Positions 49,721-62,774 of a DNA stretch of 64,000 bases are shown here, one piece after another. Under the pieces are notes generated by a model. The model ran no database searches. It was not told the origin of the DNA and saw only the letters and a program-made list of their open reading frames with translations. The position numbers and the translations under genes were made by a program. Position 1 is the first letter of the stretch; every line of letters begins with the position of its first letter. The stretch comes from Gentiana macrophylla (taxonomy: Eukaryota > Streptophyta > Magnoliopsida > Gentianales > Gentianaceae), in the NCBI GenBank assembly GCA_026214975.1, contig JAOBSW010000258.1:91817-155816 (forward strand). Direction: 5' to 3'.

Positions 49721-52700
49721 GCTTGGTATCAGAGAGAAGCGTTCCTTGATTTTCTAGGCTTCCCTTTCCTAAGATGAGATCTCTTTAGACCTCTTAGAAC
49801 CATTCTCGATCCCTTCTTGATCTTTCAGAGTGGGTGAACTGTAGAAGTTTCTTTGCTAACCTAAGTTTCATTCTTAAGATAAGGTATCTTAGATCTCTTA
49901 GAATATTTCCGACCTTCCTTAATCTTGGTAGTAAATCCTCAGAATCTAAGAATTCTTAGACCGTGGTCAAGTTGCACTAGGACCAAGTGAAGAGTCTTCT
50001 TAGGCGAAGGTTAGGTTGAGTTCTAAGCCCACATCTTTTATGTGATGCCCTCATGTTTGTTCTTTCTCAGATCCTTAATAGAATCCCTATCTTCTTTGGA
50101 GCTTTCGGACTTTTCTCGCTTTACTCCTTCCTTGGAGGATTTAAAGTTTCTTATTGCGACATTTTGATTTAATCATTTCTTTGATTTTATAATTCGGTGT
50201 GATGCAAGGCGAGTAAACGATTTTGTTCACGTTTCTATATGTCTTTAATATCATTTCTGATGTTTCAAAAAATTCTGTAAATTTTCAGCCATTTAGAAAT
50301 TTGCCTTTTCTACAATTTCTCTTTTGACATCAACTTAGTTTTCAATATGGATTGTTCATAAATTGCTTAACAAGGGGGAATACCCTGTTCAGAAAATTCT
50401 GCAGCGGTACTCATACTTATGAATCTGTTTTGAATAATCTAAGAACACCCAAATGACTTGAATTTTTGATATGTTGTAGAAAACTTTCTGATCTGCAATT
50501 TTGCTTTGGAGTCAAGTGCAAATTCTTTCTGGTTTGAGCACAATCCGCAACACAATGCAGATTATAAATTTCTGAAAAATTTGACAGCTAGCAGCAAATG
50601 ATTTAAAATAATTATTTTAACCAACTTATGCCTTTCCAAATTTTTTGAATTTTGAGTAGCATTTGTAAAACTTGTATATCTACAACTTTTCTTTATACGC
50701 CATGTTCAAAATCAGTTTGGTTTGTTCTGTGCAAGTCAATCATTTCATGGTTGAGGTATGTACCTAAACTTCTAAAACCATTTAAGTACTTGTTCATAAA
50801 AGGCTAGACAACATTCTTTCACCTTGGAAGTTTAGGTGTGGGGTTATAGGTGTTGGGAAGGCTTTGAAGAATAAGACTTTTAACTTAGTGGTTATCCGTA
50901 ATAAGAAGTTTAGTAGGTAGATATTAAGTGTTGTAGACTTAATACCCTTGTGTGACAGGAAACAATTACATGGTGACTATCCAATCCCTCGTTTTCTTTG
51001 ACGAAGTGCTCTTTTATAATCATTTGGTTTCCTACCGGTTACCCCGATTTCAAATGTTTTCCCATTTACACTATTTGTAACCCATGTTCTAGCTAAACCA
51101 CCCAATTGAAATTTTTTGAAACTCGTAAATGTTCTTTCATTATGAAGGTTTATTTTCCAAGTGTGCACATACTTTGATGTATTTTTTTGTGAAGATGTTT
51201 TCATAAAGTCAAATTTTCGATTTAAGGAAATGATTTTCTCATCCTTCGAACTATTTTGAACTGACAGCTGCATATCATTTCATTGCATCATGTTTAACAA
51301 ATTCGGGTCAATACACCTTTGCATCCTAGTGATTACCTTCAATACACCCCCCTACAAGATGTTTTAGTGTAGAAATTTTTTTGTTTAAAGACTCAACTCT
51401 TTTATTAGAATTTTATACCAGTTCGATAACCGGTTGAAAGATCAAACTTTCTCAAAACATCCATTTTAATTACATATCCTTTTTGTCTTCCGGTAAGAAT
51501 ACGTGATCAACCATTTCTGATCTAAGTGTCATTTAATAACTCCAGGCTACTTTTTGAGAATTATATATATACATATGTTCAAAAGTCCTATCAATAACTA
51601 CTTTCTAAGTACTGCATCTTTTTACTCCCTTACGAAATTTTTTATTTGAATAAGCGAGTAGTCGAACCTCTTTTACATCCCATTCATGTCTTTTAAAGTT
51701 ATGTTTTGATAAAGAATTTTTACCAAAGGGCTACAAGTGTTAAGTTGTTTTGTCTTATCTAAAACCCTTCCTTCTTCGAACTGGAAGAAATGACTTTCTG
51801 TTATTTTTTTTTTAAAACAAAGGGTTGTCCTCCTCCCTTTGAACATTTTCACCTTCGATGCGAACCTTTTAACAATTTCACAATAGTCCTTCTTGTGTTA
51901 GTCTTTGAATGACAGGAAAACATGCACTATTTGAAACTCTTGTGTTTTCTTTACTCAGTCGTCACTTATGATTTCTTCACGAAGCACTACTCCGATTTAC
52001 CTTTATCTTTGAACCTTTGGAGAAGATGTTCTCCGCCTTCAAAAAATATATATATATTTAAACGCAACGGTTGTTGGAAGAAATAGAAAATGCATTCTCT
52101 GAGTACATTTGCTTTCTTTTCCACGTTATCATTCATGACCTCTTCGCAACAATTGTCCAATTTAATTGGATTTCCATCTTGAAAACTTTCGAGAGAATAT
52201 ACTCGTCTTCAATTTTTTTTAATATATATATATATATACATATTTGAATAAGATTTGAAACTCCTTCTACTTCTAGACCTTTTTGTTGAACTTTTATTGG
52301 CGAAGTAAGAAAATTTATTCTTTTGCATTGAATCATACTAATTACTTCAAGAGAAGGGTATGAGTTGTATAGAATAATCTTTTGGTTGCAACAAATGTCC
52401 CAGTCAGAGACCTTTTGTTTTATTGATTTTATTACAAGTAGCCTCATCTTGGTAAATCTTACATATCATCCATTTTGGGTTACCTAAACAAATTTTGTAC
52501 TATATGCATGTGAACCAAATTCAAACCATCTTTCATTTTTTTTTTTTTTTTAGTTACATGTCTCAAGATTTCCTATTGCTATCTTCTTTAGTAGTTTCAG
52601 TTCCCAAGAAAATTTACAACCATTCTTACCTTTCTTCTGGAATCAAGGTGAGAATAAGTTTAAACATTTGTTTCTTGTATGTGTTTTACTTAAAGAAAAA

Positions 52701-53359
52701 AAAAATTCTTTTACAACTCCAGTCTTCTGTTGAACTATAAAATTATGGTTGCTGATAACTCACTGTCAAAAGTTGTTTCTTGTCTATAGAAAAGCCTTAT
52801 AAGTTTGGTAGAAGATGTTTATATGGTTTCCGTTTTGTAGACTAATAAAGATTGAAGTATGTTTGTGGATTGGGTGTGCTATAGATAGATTAGTGCAGGA
52901 TCGATAACAAGATGGAGTTATGGTTCCTTAAGTTTATAGCTAGTTTCTTGAAGGTAAGGCGGATGTATAAGTCAAAGTAACCCTCATATAAGTACGGAAA
53001 CAGCTGTAAGGGTGACAAATGGACAAAGAACCTAGAAGAATACTACTTGTTCATTAGTGGATTGACTTAACTTTTGGGACAAGTGTTATAGGAGGATCTT
53101 AAGAAGTTGGGTTAGAAGAGTCAAGTATAAGGTAGTTGAAATGTGTGAATAAGATAGAGTGGTGCTTGGGTCTCAAGTACTAGATTAGTTGTGATGGACG
53201 CGTTGTGGTCTTGATGACGAAAGTACTAAGGTTCAAATCAATTGGAGATAATGTTTGTTTTTGAAAGTGAACTAGAAAGTGGGCAAATTTGGTATCTAAG
53301 ATGAAAGTGGTGTTGGTTCGGCAAGTTTCGAGGACTAAACTTCTTTAAGTGGGGAAGAA
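49721..53359 (+). other. Non-coding LARD interior 3
   Basis: 3,639 bp with PBS TGGTATCAGAG at 49724-49734 and a PPT variant AAGTGGGGAAGAA at 53347-53359 (one G to T change). The rest is near-identical to interiors 1 and 2. No gene is visible. Confidence 0.85.
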
Positions 53360-55789
53360 TGTAACATCCCGACTTTTCAGAAAAGGGGTATAAAAGTCAT
53401 TTTACGATTTTATGTGTGTCTCGATAATTTTAATGGGTTATGCTTTTATTAAATGAATAGAGTCAATAAAATTGTTAAAGGGTATTTACGGTATTTTAAA
53501 TGTATAACTGTTATTGAGGGCAAAACGGAAATTTAACCACCCCTATAAATACCTCTTATAACCTAAAACTCTTCTCATTTTTTCACTTCTCCAAATTTTC
53601 CTGCGGGTGAGTGAAAAAGAAAAAACAAGAGGAAAAAGAAGGAGAAAACAATGGATACTTTTGGGCATATCTCCGCGACCGTTAATCCGCTTTTGAAATC
53701 GGAAAAGTACCGCTGAACCGTGAGAGGACGAGGATCGTCTTGATACCAGAATTTGGGTCTGATTCTCAGGTATGTTGGAGTCAAATTTTTCTGCTGTGAA
53801 TTCATGAAAAGGATCATGAATTCGTGGTCGGGCTTTGTTTCAGTAGTTCTTTTTGTTTAGAGGTTTTGATCATCAATTAATTTATGTTAATTGGGATCTT
53901 TTAGATCATGTTTGAGGTCTGTTTAAGTGTCTTGAGTTTGGTTTGGTTTTGGCCCCAATCGTGGTTTCAATCAAGCCTTGTAGATCTTCTTGGTGTAGTT
54001 GGTAGAATCTGTGTTTTGGGGCTGCTGTGCTTTGAAGGTGGCAAGGAATCGCTTTTAACAGGTGAGATGTTCTTCCTAATGTTTAATTAAGTTTATGATG
54101 TTTAAGGTTGAGTGTTTGTGGTGTTTTAAATGCTAGATATCATGTCTACTTTTAGATGAGTATGTGATGTTTAGTTATGTAAAAGTTGTACTTTTCGCTA
54201 TTTTGATGAGTATATGGTTGAAGAACATGTTTGGTTTGGGTTAGAAATCGTAAAGTGCAGAAATTGCAAGTTTTAGGTTTTTCCGATGCACAAGAGTATG
54301 CTTGACTGAGGGCAAGCGACTCACGCTACCGGGCCGAATGAAAAATGTATCGTTTATCGAGAGCACAAGCGCGACGCTTTCTCAAGGCAAGCGATACACC
54401 GCCAAGGCAAGAGTACGCCGCTTCAAGGCAAGCGACACCTGTGCTTGGTTGAATGAAAAATAGAATGATATTAGTTACCCAAGCGCGACGCTGACCAGGG
54501 CAAGCGCACTCTTGACCCGATTTCTCATGAAAATATGTGTTTTAATACTATACTTGGTTTAGAACGTTCTAATGGATCTAATAACGTTAAATGAACTTGA
54601 GCAAGCCCCGATTAAGCTTCTCGCGTTTAGTTCCGGCACCGAATGTACTCTTCAAGGAGTTGAAGTTCGGGACCGTCGGAAGAGTATGATTGGCTTGTGC
54701 TTTGATGAATTAGTATTCATCAATGTCTGCGTAATTGATAGGTCTTGTCCGTGTCTAGAGGTCCAGGGAAGAGAGTTGAGTTGTGAGGGAGCCTACTTGA
54801 AAACACTTAGGTGGCTAGTTAACAATTTAATAAACTACATATGTGACTAGTAAAAAGATTAAACATCATGAGAGCTTGGACAGGCACAGTAAACATCGGC
54901 AATGTGAGGTTTGGCGAGATAAAGTGGTGTTGATCATTGCCGGATTCTAGACAAAGCCGCTTAAAGTAGTGATCATCCCGCCGGACAAACTCACTTAACG
55001 AGATAGCCATTCACCGGATAGCACTTCGTAGCTAGCCGGGTCAAAGTGAAATGATTGTCTCGGGTCCGCTAGAGATTTATCTCTATAGGGTTGCAACTTT
55101 TGTCTTAGTGCATATCTCACTAAGTGTAGTGCCCTCGCAAACATGTCGTAACAAAGATAAGCTAAGTTAGAAACGTTTAGTCACTTACATGTTGATGGAC
55201 ATGAAGTGAACCCTAGAATTGAGTCGGTCTCATAAAGATAATTTAATAATAATTAATGAACCTTTCGTTGTAAGACTTAATTATACATTACCTTCTTCAT
55301 CTTGCTAAGTACTTGTACTTACCTCAATTGCATATGTTGTTTTGTGTGCTTTTGGGGTGAGAAGACTAACAGGTCAGCCTTGAGATCGTTGAGGAGTTCG
55401 ATGATGATTTGATGGCGTTGGTGCTATGATGATGCTTACTTTTACTTTTCTATTAAGGTTGTAATGAGAATGTGTTGTAGATTTCTTTAATAATTTTTTG
55501 TACCTTCATTAAGACTTTTGTAAGTCAAGTTTGTACTTTTCGAACATCGACGTTGTAACCTTTGGAGAAAACGTCGTTGTAATCTATACAATTCAAACTA
55601 TAGTCGGTTGGTATTCTATTCTAGTAGTATTTATGAGTTTTTACACGAGCCTTTTGGGCTTTCGTTGCTTTAATTTTGATATGACGATGTAGAGGAGGGC
55701 GTATAATATTGGATTTATTTAATGTTATACGCTACGAACGCTCTCTTCTCGGATAAGGGCTCGGTATCCGGAGCGGGCGTTACGTAAAG
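53360..55789 (+). repeat. LARD LTR 4 (outermost 3' LTR)
   Basis: About 2,430 bp. The last bases read GGGCGTTACGTAAAG before GAAAA, whereas the expected end is GCGTTACA, so the exact border is uncertain. After GAAAA the sequence is satellite B (ACCCTAATTTGAACTCG). TATA box CTATAAATA at 53543-53551. Confidence 0.88.
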
Positions 55790-55794
55790 GAAAA
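55790..55794. repeat. Right target-site duplication GAAAA of the LARD array
   Basis: This matches 35168-35172 and restores the satellite B reading when joined. It is adjacent to the disturbed LTR end, so I hold it less firmly than the GTCGG duplication. Confidence 0.65.
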
Positions 55795-58700
55795 ACCCTA
55801 ATTTGAACTCGTTAATATGATGAAAACATGAATTCGAACTCGTTACCAAAGATAAAACACAAATTTCTATTCATTATAATGGGAAAACACCAATTTCCGC
55901 GATGTCAACTCGTTATCGGAAAAAACTTTTTTTCTCGTGATGGAGAAATTGTTTACGAGCAAAACACAAATTTGAACTCGTTAATAAGAAGAAAACATGA
56001 ATTGAACTCGTTACCAAAGAAAAACACAAATTTCTACTCGCTATAAAAAGGAAAAACACAAATTTCCCAAGCGATGTCAACTCGTTATTAGGAAGCCTTT
56101 TTTCCAGCAAGGACAACTCGTTACCGTGAGAAAAACCCTAATTTGAACTCGTTAATATGATGAAAACTTGAATTCGAACTCGTTACCAAAGATTAAACAC
56201 AAATTTCTATTCATTATAATGGGAAAACACCAATTTCGGCGATGTCAACTCGTTATCGTGGAAAAACCTTTTTCTCGCATGGACAAATTGTTACCAGAGC
56301 AAAACACAAATTTGAACTCGTTAATAAGAAGAAAACATGAATTCGAACTCGTTACCAAAGAAAAACACAAATTTCTACTCGTTATAAAGGAAAAACACAA
56401 ATTTCCGCGATGTCAACTCGTTATCGTGAAAAAGCCTTTTTTCCAAGCAAGGACAACTCGTTACCAGAGAAAAACCCTAATTTGAACTTGTTAATATGAT
56501 GAAAACATGAATTCGAACTCGTTACCAAAGATAAAACACAAATTTCTATTCATTATAATGAGAAAACACCAATTTCGGCGATGTCAACTCGTTATCGTGG
56601 AAAAACCTTTTTCTCGCAGGACAAATCGTTACCAGAGCAAAACACAAATTTGAACTAGTTAATAAGAAGAAAACATGAATTGAACTCGTTTCCAAAGAAA
56701 AAACAAAAATTTCTACTCGTTATAAAGGAAAAAAACACAAATTTCCGGCGATGTCAACTCGTTATCAGGGAAAAAGCCTTTTTTCCAGCAAGGACAACTC
56801 GTTACCAGAGAAAAACCCTAATTTGAACTCGTTAATCTGATGAAAACATGAATTCGAACTCGTTACCAAAGATAAAACACAAATTTCTACTCATTATAAA
56901 CGGAAAACACCAATTTCCGCGAAGTCAACTCGTTATCGGAAAACCTTTTTTTTCGCATGGACAAATCGTTACAGAGCAAAACACAAATTTGAACAAGTTA
57001 ATAAGAAGAAAACATGTATTCGAACTCGTTACTAAAAGAAAAACACAAATTTCTACTCGTTATAAAGGGAAAAACACAAATTTCCGGCGATGTCAACTCG
57101 TTATCGGGGAAAAGCCTATTTTTCCAGCAAGGACAACTCGTTACCGTGAGAAAAACCCTAATTTGAACTCGTTAATATGATGAAAACATGAATTCAAACT
57201 CGTTACCAAAGATAAAACACAAATTTCTATTCATTATAATGGGAAAACACCAATTTCCGACGATGTCAACTCGTTATCGGAAAAAAAACTTTTTTTTCTC
57301 GCAGATGGACAAATCGTTACCAGAGCAAAAACACAAATTTGAACTCGTTAATAAGAAGAAAACATGAATTCGAACTCGTTACCAAAGAAAAACACAAATT
57401 TCTACTCGTTATAAAGGAAAAACACAAATTAACGGCGATGTCAACTCATTATCGTGGAAAAGCCTTTTTCCAAAGAAGGACAACTCGTTACCAGAGAAAA
57501 ACCCTAATTTGAACTCGTTAATATGATGAAAACATGAATTCGAACTCATTACCAAAGATAAAACACAAATTTCTACTCATTATAAAAGGAAAACACCATT
57601 TCCGCGATGTCAACTCGTTATCGTGGAAAAAACCTTTTTCTGCATGGACATATCGTTATTAGAGCAAAACACAAATTTGAACTCGTTAATAAGAAGAAAA
57701 CAAGAATTTGAACTCGTTACCAAAGAAAAAACACAAATTTCTACTCGTTATAATGGGAAAAATAAAAATTTCCGGCGATGTCAACTCGTTATCGGGGAAA
57801 AGCCTTTTTTCCAGCAAGGACAACTCGTTACCAGAGAAAAACACTAATTTGAACTCGTTAATATGATGAAAACATGAATTCGAACTCGTTACCAAAGATA
57901 AAACACAAATTTCTACTCATTATAAAGGGAAAACACCAATTTCCGGCGATGTCAACTCGTTATCAGGGAAAAAACCTTTTTTCTGCATGGACAAATCATT
58001 ACCAGAGCAAAACACAAATTTGAACTCGTTAATAAGAAGAAAACATGAATTCGAACTCGTTACCAAAGAAAAAACACAAATTTCTACTCGTTATAAAGGG
58101 AAAAACACAAATTTCCGGCGATGTCAACTCGTTATTTGGGAAAAATCATTTTTTCAGCAAGGACAACTCTTTACCAGGGAAAAACACAAATTTGAACTCG
58201 TTAATACGATGAAAACATGAATTCGAACTCGTTACCAAAGATAAAACACAAATTTCTACTCATTATAAACGGAAAACACCAATTTCCGGCGATGCCAACT
58301 CGTTATCAGGGAAAAAACCTTTTTTCTACATGGACAAATCGTTTCCAGAGCAAAACACAAATTTGAACTCGTTAATAAGAAGAAAACATGAATTCGAACA
58401 CTTTACCAAAGTAAAAACTCAAACCTCTACTCGTTATAAAGGGAAAACACAAATTTCCGGCAATGTCAACTCGTTATCAGGGAAAAAGCCTTTTTTCCAG
58501 CAAGGACAACTCGTTACCAGAGAAAAACACTAATTTGAACTCATTAATATGATGAAAACATGAATTCGAACCCGTTACCAAGGATAAAACACAAATTTCT
58601 ACTCATTATAAAGGGAAAACACCAATTTCCGGCGATGTCAACTCGTTATCAGGGAAAAAACCTTTTTTTCGCATGGACAAATCGTTACCAGAGTAAAACA

Positions 58701-59278
58701 CAAATTTGAACTCGTTAATAAGAAGAAACAACATGAATTCAAACATGTTACCAAAGAAAAAACACAAATTTCTACTCGTTATAAAGGGAAAAACACAAAT
58801 TTCCGGCGATGTCAACTCGTTATCAGGGAAAAGCCTTTTTCCACCAAGGACAACTCGTTACCAGAGAAAAACCCTAATTTGAACTCGTTAATATGATGAA
58901 AACATGAATTTGAACTCGTTACCAAAGATAAAACACAAATTTCTACTCATTATAAAGGGAAAACACCAATTTCCGGCGATGTCAACTCGTTATAAAGTAA
59001 AAAACCTTTTTTTCTGCATGGACAAATCGTTACCAGAGCAAAACACAAATTTGAACTCGTTAATAAGAAGAAAACATGAATCGAACTCGTTCCCAAAGAA
59101 AAAACACAAATTTCTACTCGTTATAAAGGGAAAAACACAAATTTCCAGTGATGGCAACTCGTTATCAGGGAAAAAGCCTTTTTTCCACCAAGGACAACTC
59201 GTTACCAGAGAAAAACCCTAATTTGAACTCATTAATATGATGAAAACATGAATTCGAACCCGTTACCAAGGATAAAAC

Positions 59279-59622
59279 ATAAATTTCTACTCATTATAAA
59301 GGGAAAACACCAATTTCCAGCAATGTCAACTCGTTATCAGGGAAAAAACCTTTTTTTCTGCATGGACAACTCGTTACCATAGAAAAAAAATAATTTGAAC
59401 TCGTTAATATGATGAAAACATGAATTCGAACTCGTTACCAAAGATAAAACATAAATTTCTACTCATTATAAATGGAAAACACCAATTTCCGGCGATGTCA
59501 ACTCGTTATCAGGGAAAAAGCCATTTTTCTAGCAAGGACAACTCGTTACGAGAGAAAAACACTAATTTGAAATCGTTAATATGATGAAAACGTGAATTCG
59601 AACTCGTTACCAAAGATAAAAC
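59279..59622. repeat. Two consecutive hybrid monomers of satellite B
   Basis: The units 59279-59450 and 59451-59622 both begin as type A (CTACTCATTATAAA) and end as type B (TTAATATGATGAAAAC). The first switches after CTGCATGGACAA, the second already before AGCAAGGACAACTC. A third switch, from B to A, follows at about 59890 (CCATATAAAA then AATAAGAAGAAAAC). This short stretch is a recombination patch. Confidence 0.75.
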
Positions 59623-62600
59623 ACAAATTTCTACTCATTATAAAGGGAAAACACTAATTTCCGGCGATGTCAACTCGTTATCAGGGAAAAACCTTTTTCC
59701 GCATGGACAAATCGTTACCCGAGCAAAACACAAATTTGAACTCGTTAATAAGAAGAAAACATGAATTCGAACTCGTTACCAAAGTAAAACTCAAACCTCT
59801 ACTCGTTATAAAGGGAAAACACAAATTTCCGGCAATGTCAACTCGTTATCAGGGAAAAAGCCTTTTTTCTAGCAAGGACAACTCATTACCATATAAAAAA
59901 AAAATTTGAACTCGTTAATAAGAAGAAAACATGAATTCAAACTCGTTACCATAGTAAAAACTCAAACCTCTACTCGTTATAAAGGGAAAAACACAAATTT
60001 CCGGTGATGTCAACTCGTTATCAAGGAAAAAGCCTTTTCTCCACCAAGGACAACTCGTTACCATATAAAATAACAAATTTGAACTCGTTAATATGATGAA
60101 AACATGAATTCGAACTCGTTACCAAAGATAAAACACTAATTTCTACTCATTGTAAAGGGAAAACACCAATTTCCGGCGATGTCAACTCGTTATCAGGGAA
60201 AAAACCTTTTTTCTCGCATGGACAAATCGTTACGAGCAAAACACAAATTTGAACTCGTTAATAAGAAGAAAACATGAATTCGAACTCGTTACCAAAGAAA
60301 AACACAAATTTCTACTCGTTATAAAGGGAAAACACAAATTTCCGGTGATGTCAACTCGTTATCAGTGAAAAAGCCTTTTTCCAGCAAGGACAACTCGTTA
60401 CCAGAGAAAAACACTAATTTAAACTCGTTAATATGATGAAAACATGAATTCGAACTCGTTACCAAAGATAAAACACAAATTTCTACTCATTATAAAGGAA
60501 AACACCAATTTCCGCGATGTCAACTCGTTATCGTGGAAAACCATTTTTTTCTGCATGGACAAATCGTTACCAGAGCAAAACACAAATTTGAACTCGTTAA
60601 TAAGAAGTAAACATGAATTCGAACTCGTTACCAAAGTAAAAACTCAAACCTCTACTCGTTATAAAGGGAAAACACAAATTTCCGGCAATGTCAACTCGTT
60701 ATCGTGGAAAAGCTTTTTTTCCAAGAAGGACAACCCGTTACCATATAAAAACACAAATTTGAACTAGTTAATATGATGAAAACATGAATTGAACTCGTTA
60801 CCAAAGATAAAACACAAATTTCTACTCATTATAAAGGAAAACACCAATTTCCGCGATGTCAACTCGTTATCGTGGAAAAACCTTTTTCGCATGGACAAAT
60901 CGTTACCGAGTAAAACACAAATTTGAACTAGTTAATAAGAAGAAAACATGAATTCGAACTCGTTACCAAAGAAAAGACACAAATTTCTACTCGTTATAAA
61001 GGAAAAACACAAATTTCCGCGATGTCAACTAGTTATCGTGGAAAAAGCCTTTTTTCGCCAATGACAACTCGTTACCAGAGAAAAACCTAATTTGAACTCG
61101 TTAATATGATGAAAAACGAATTCGAACTCGTTACCAAAGATAAAACACAAATTTCTACTCATTATAAAGGAAAACACCAATTTCCGCGATGTCAACACGT
61201 TATCGTGGAAAAACCTTTTTCTCGCATGGACAAATCGTTACGAGCAAAACACAAATTTGAACTAGTTAATAAGAAGAAAACATGAATTCGAACTCGTTAC
61301 CAAAGAACAAAAACACAAATTTCTACTCGTTATAAAGGGAAAACACAAATTTCCGTGATGTCAACTCGTTATCGGGGAAAAGCCTTTTTTCCAGCAAGGA
61401 CAACTCGTTACCAGAGAAAAACCCTAATTTGAACTCGTTAATATGATGAAAACATGAATTCGAACTCGTTACCAAAGATAAAACACAAATTTCTACTCAT
61501 TATAATGGGAAAACACCAATTTCCGGCGATGTCAACTCGTTATCGGGGAAAAACCTTTTTTTTCGCATGGACAAATCGTTACCAGAGCAAAACACAAATT
61601 TGAACTCGTTAATAAGAAGAAAACATGAATTCGAACTCGTTACTAAAGAAAAAACACAAATTTCTACTCGTTATAAAGGGAAAAACACAAATTTCCGGCG
61701 ATGTCAACTCGTTATCAGGGAAAAAGCCTTTTTTCCAGCAGGGACAACTTCGTTACCCGATAAAAACACTAATTTGAACTCGTTAATATGATGAAAACAT
61801 GAATTCAAACTCGTTACCAAAGATAAAACACAAATTTCTACTCATTATAAAGGGAAAACACCAATTTCCGGCGATGTCAACTCGTTATCAGGGAAAAAAC
61901 CTTTTTTCTGCATGGACAAATAGTTACCAGAGCAAAACACAAATTTGAACTCGTTAATAAGAAGAAAACATGAATTCGAACTCGTTACCAAAGTAAAAAC
62001 TCAAACCTCTACTCGTTATAAAGGGAAAACACAAATTTCCGGCAATGTCAACTCGTTATTAGGAAAAGCCTTTTCCGGCCAAGGACAACCCGTTACCATA
62101 TAAAAACACAAATTTGAACTCGTTAATATGATGAAAACATGAATTCGAACTCGTTATCAAAGATAAAACACAAATTTCTACACATTATAAAAGGAAAACA
62201 CCAATTTCGCGATGTCAACTCGTTATCGTGGAAAAACTTTTTTCTCGCATGGACAAATCGTTACCAGAGGAAAACACAAATTTGAACTCGTTAATAAGAA
62301 GAAAACATGAATTCGAACTCGTTACCAAAGAAAAACACAAATTTCTACTAGTTATAAAGGAAAAACACAAATTTCCGCGATGTCAACTCGTTATCGTGGA
62401 AAAAGCCTTTTTTTCCAAAGCCAAGGACAACTCGTTACTGTGAGAAAAACCCTAATTTGAACTCATTAATATGATGAAAACATGAATTCGAACTCATTAC
62501 CAAAGATAAAACACAAATTTCTACTCATTATAAAGGAAAACACCAATTTCCGCGATGTCAACTCGTTATCGTGAAAAAACCTTTTTCCGCATGGACAAAT

Positions 62601-62746
62601 CGTTACGAGCAAAACACAAATTTGTACTCGTTAATAAGAAGAAAACATGAATTTGAACTCGTTACCAAAGAAAAAACACAAATTTCTACTCGTTATAAAG
62701 GAAAAACACAAATTTCCGGCGATGTCAACTCGTTATCGGAAAAAGC

Positions 62747-62774
62747 CTTTTTTTCTGCTACCGCAGAAAAAAAG
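62747..62774. repeat. Perfect 12-bp inverted repeat inside one satellite B monomer
   Basis: CTTTTTTTCTGC, a 4-nt loop TACC, and GCAGAAAAAAAG form a perfect hairpin where other monomers have CTTTTTCCAGCAAGG. It is the only such structure I saw in the array. Confidence 0.75.

Larger units (their letters stand above)
35173..55789 (+). mobile_element. Tandem array of a Gypsy-like LARD: four LTRs and three interiors
   Basis: Four LTR copies start at 35173, 41233, 47297 and 53360 (spacings 6060, 6064 and 6063 bp), separated by three near-identical non-coding interiors. Each LTR-interior border carries an iMet-type PBS, and each interior-LTR border carries a PPT, AAGGGGGGAAGAA or a one-base variant. 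TTTCGAGGACGAAAC upstream of the PPT resembles the terminal part of Gypsy (Tekay/Del-like chromovirus) pol. No gag-pol frame exists, so this is a large retrotransposon derivative. One TSD flanks the entire 20.6-kb array, which supports one insertion followed by LTR-LTR unequal recombination rather than three insertions. Confidence 0.9.

Noticed and set aside
35173..55789. Three separate, independent insertions of the LARD
   Set aside because: Internal borders have no TSD or satellite between copies, and LTRs are shared by adjacent interiors, which fits recombination better than repeated insertion.
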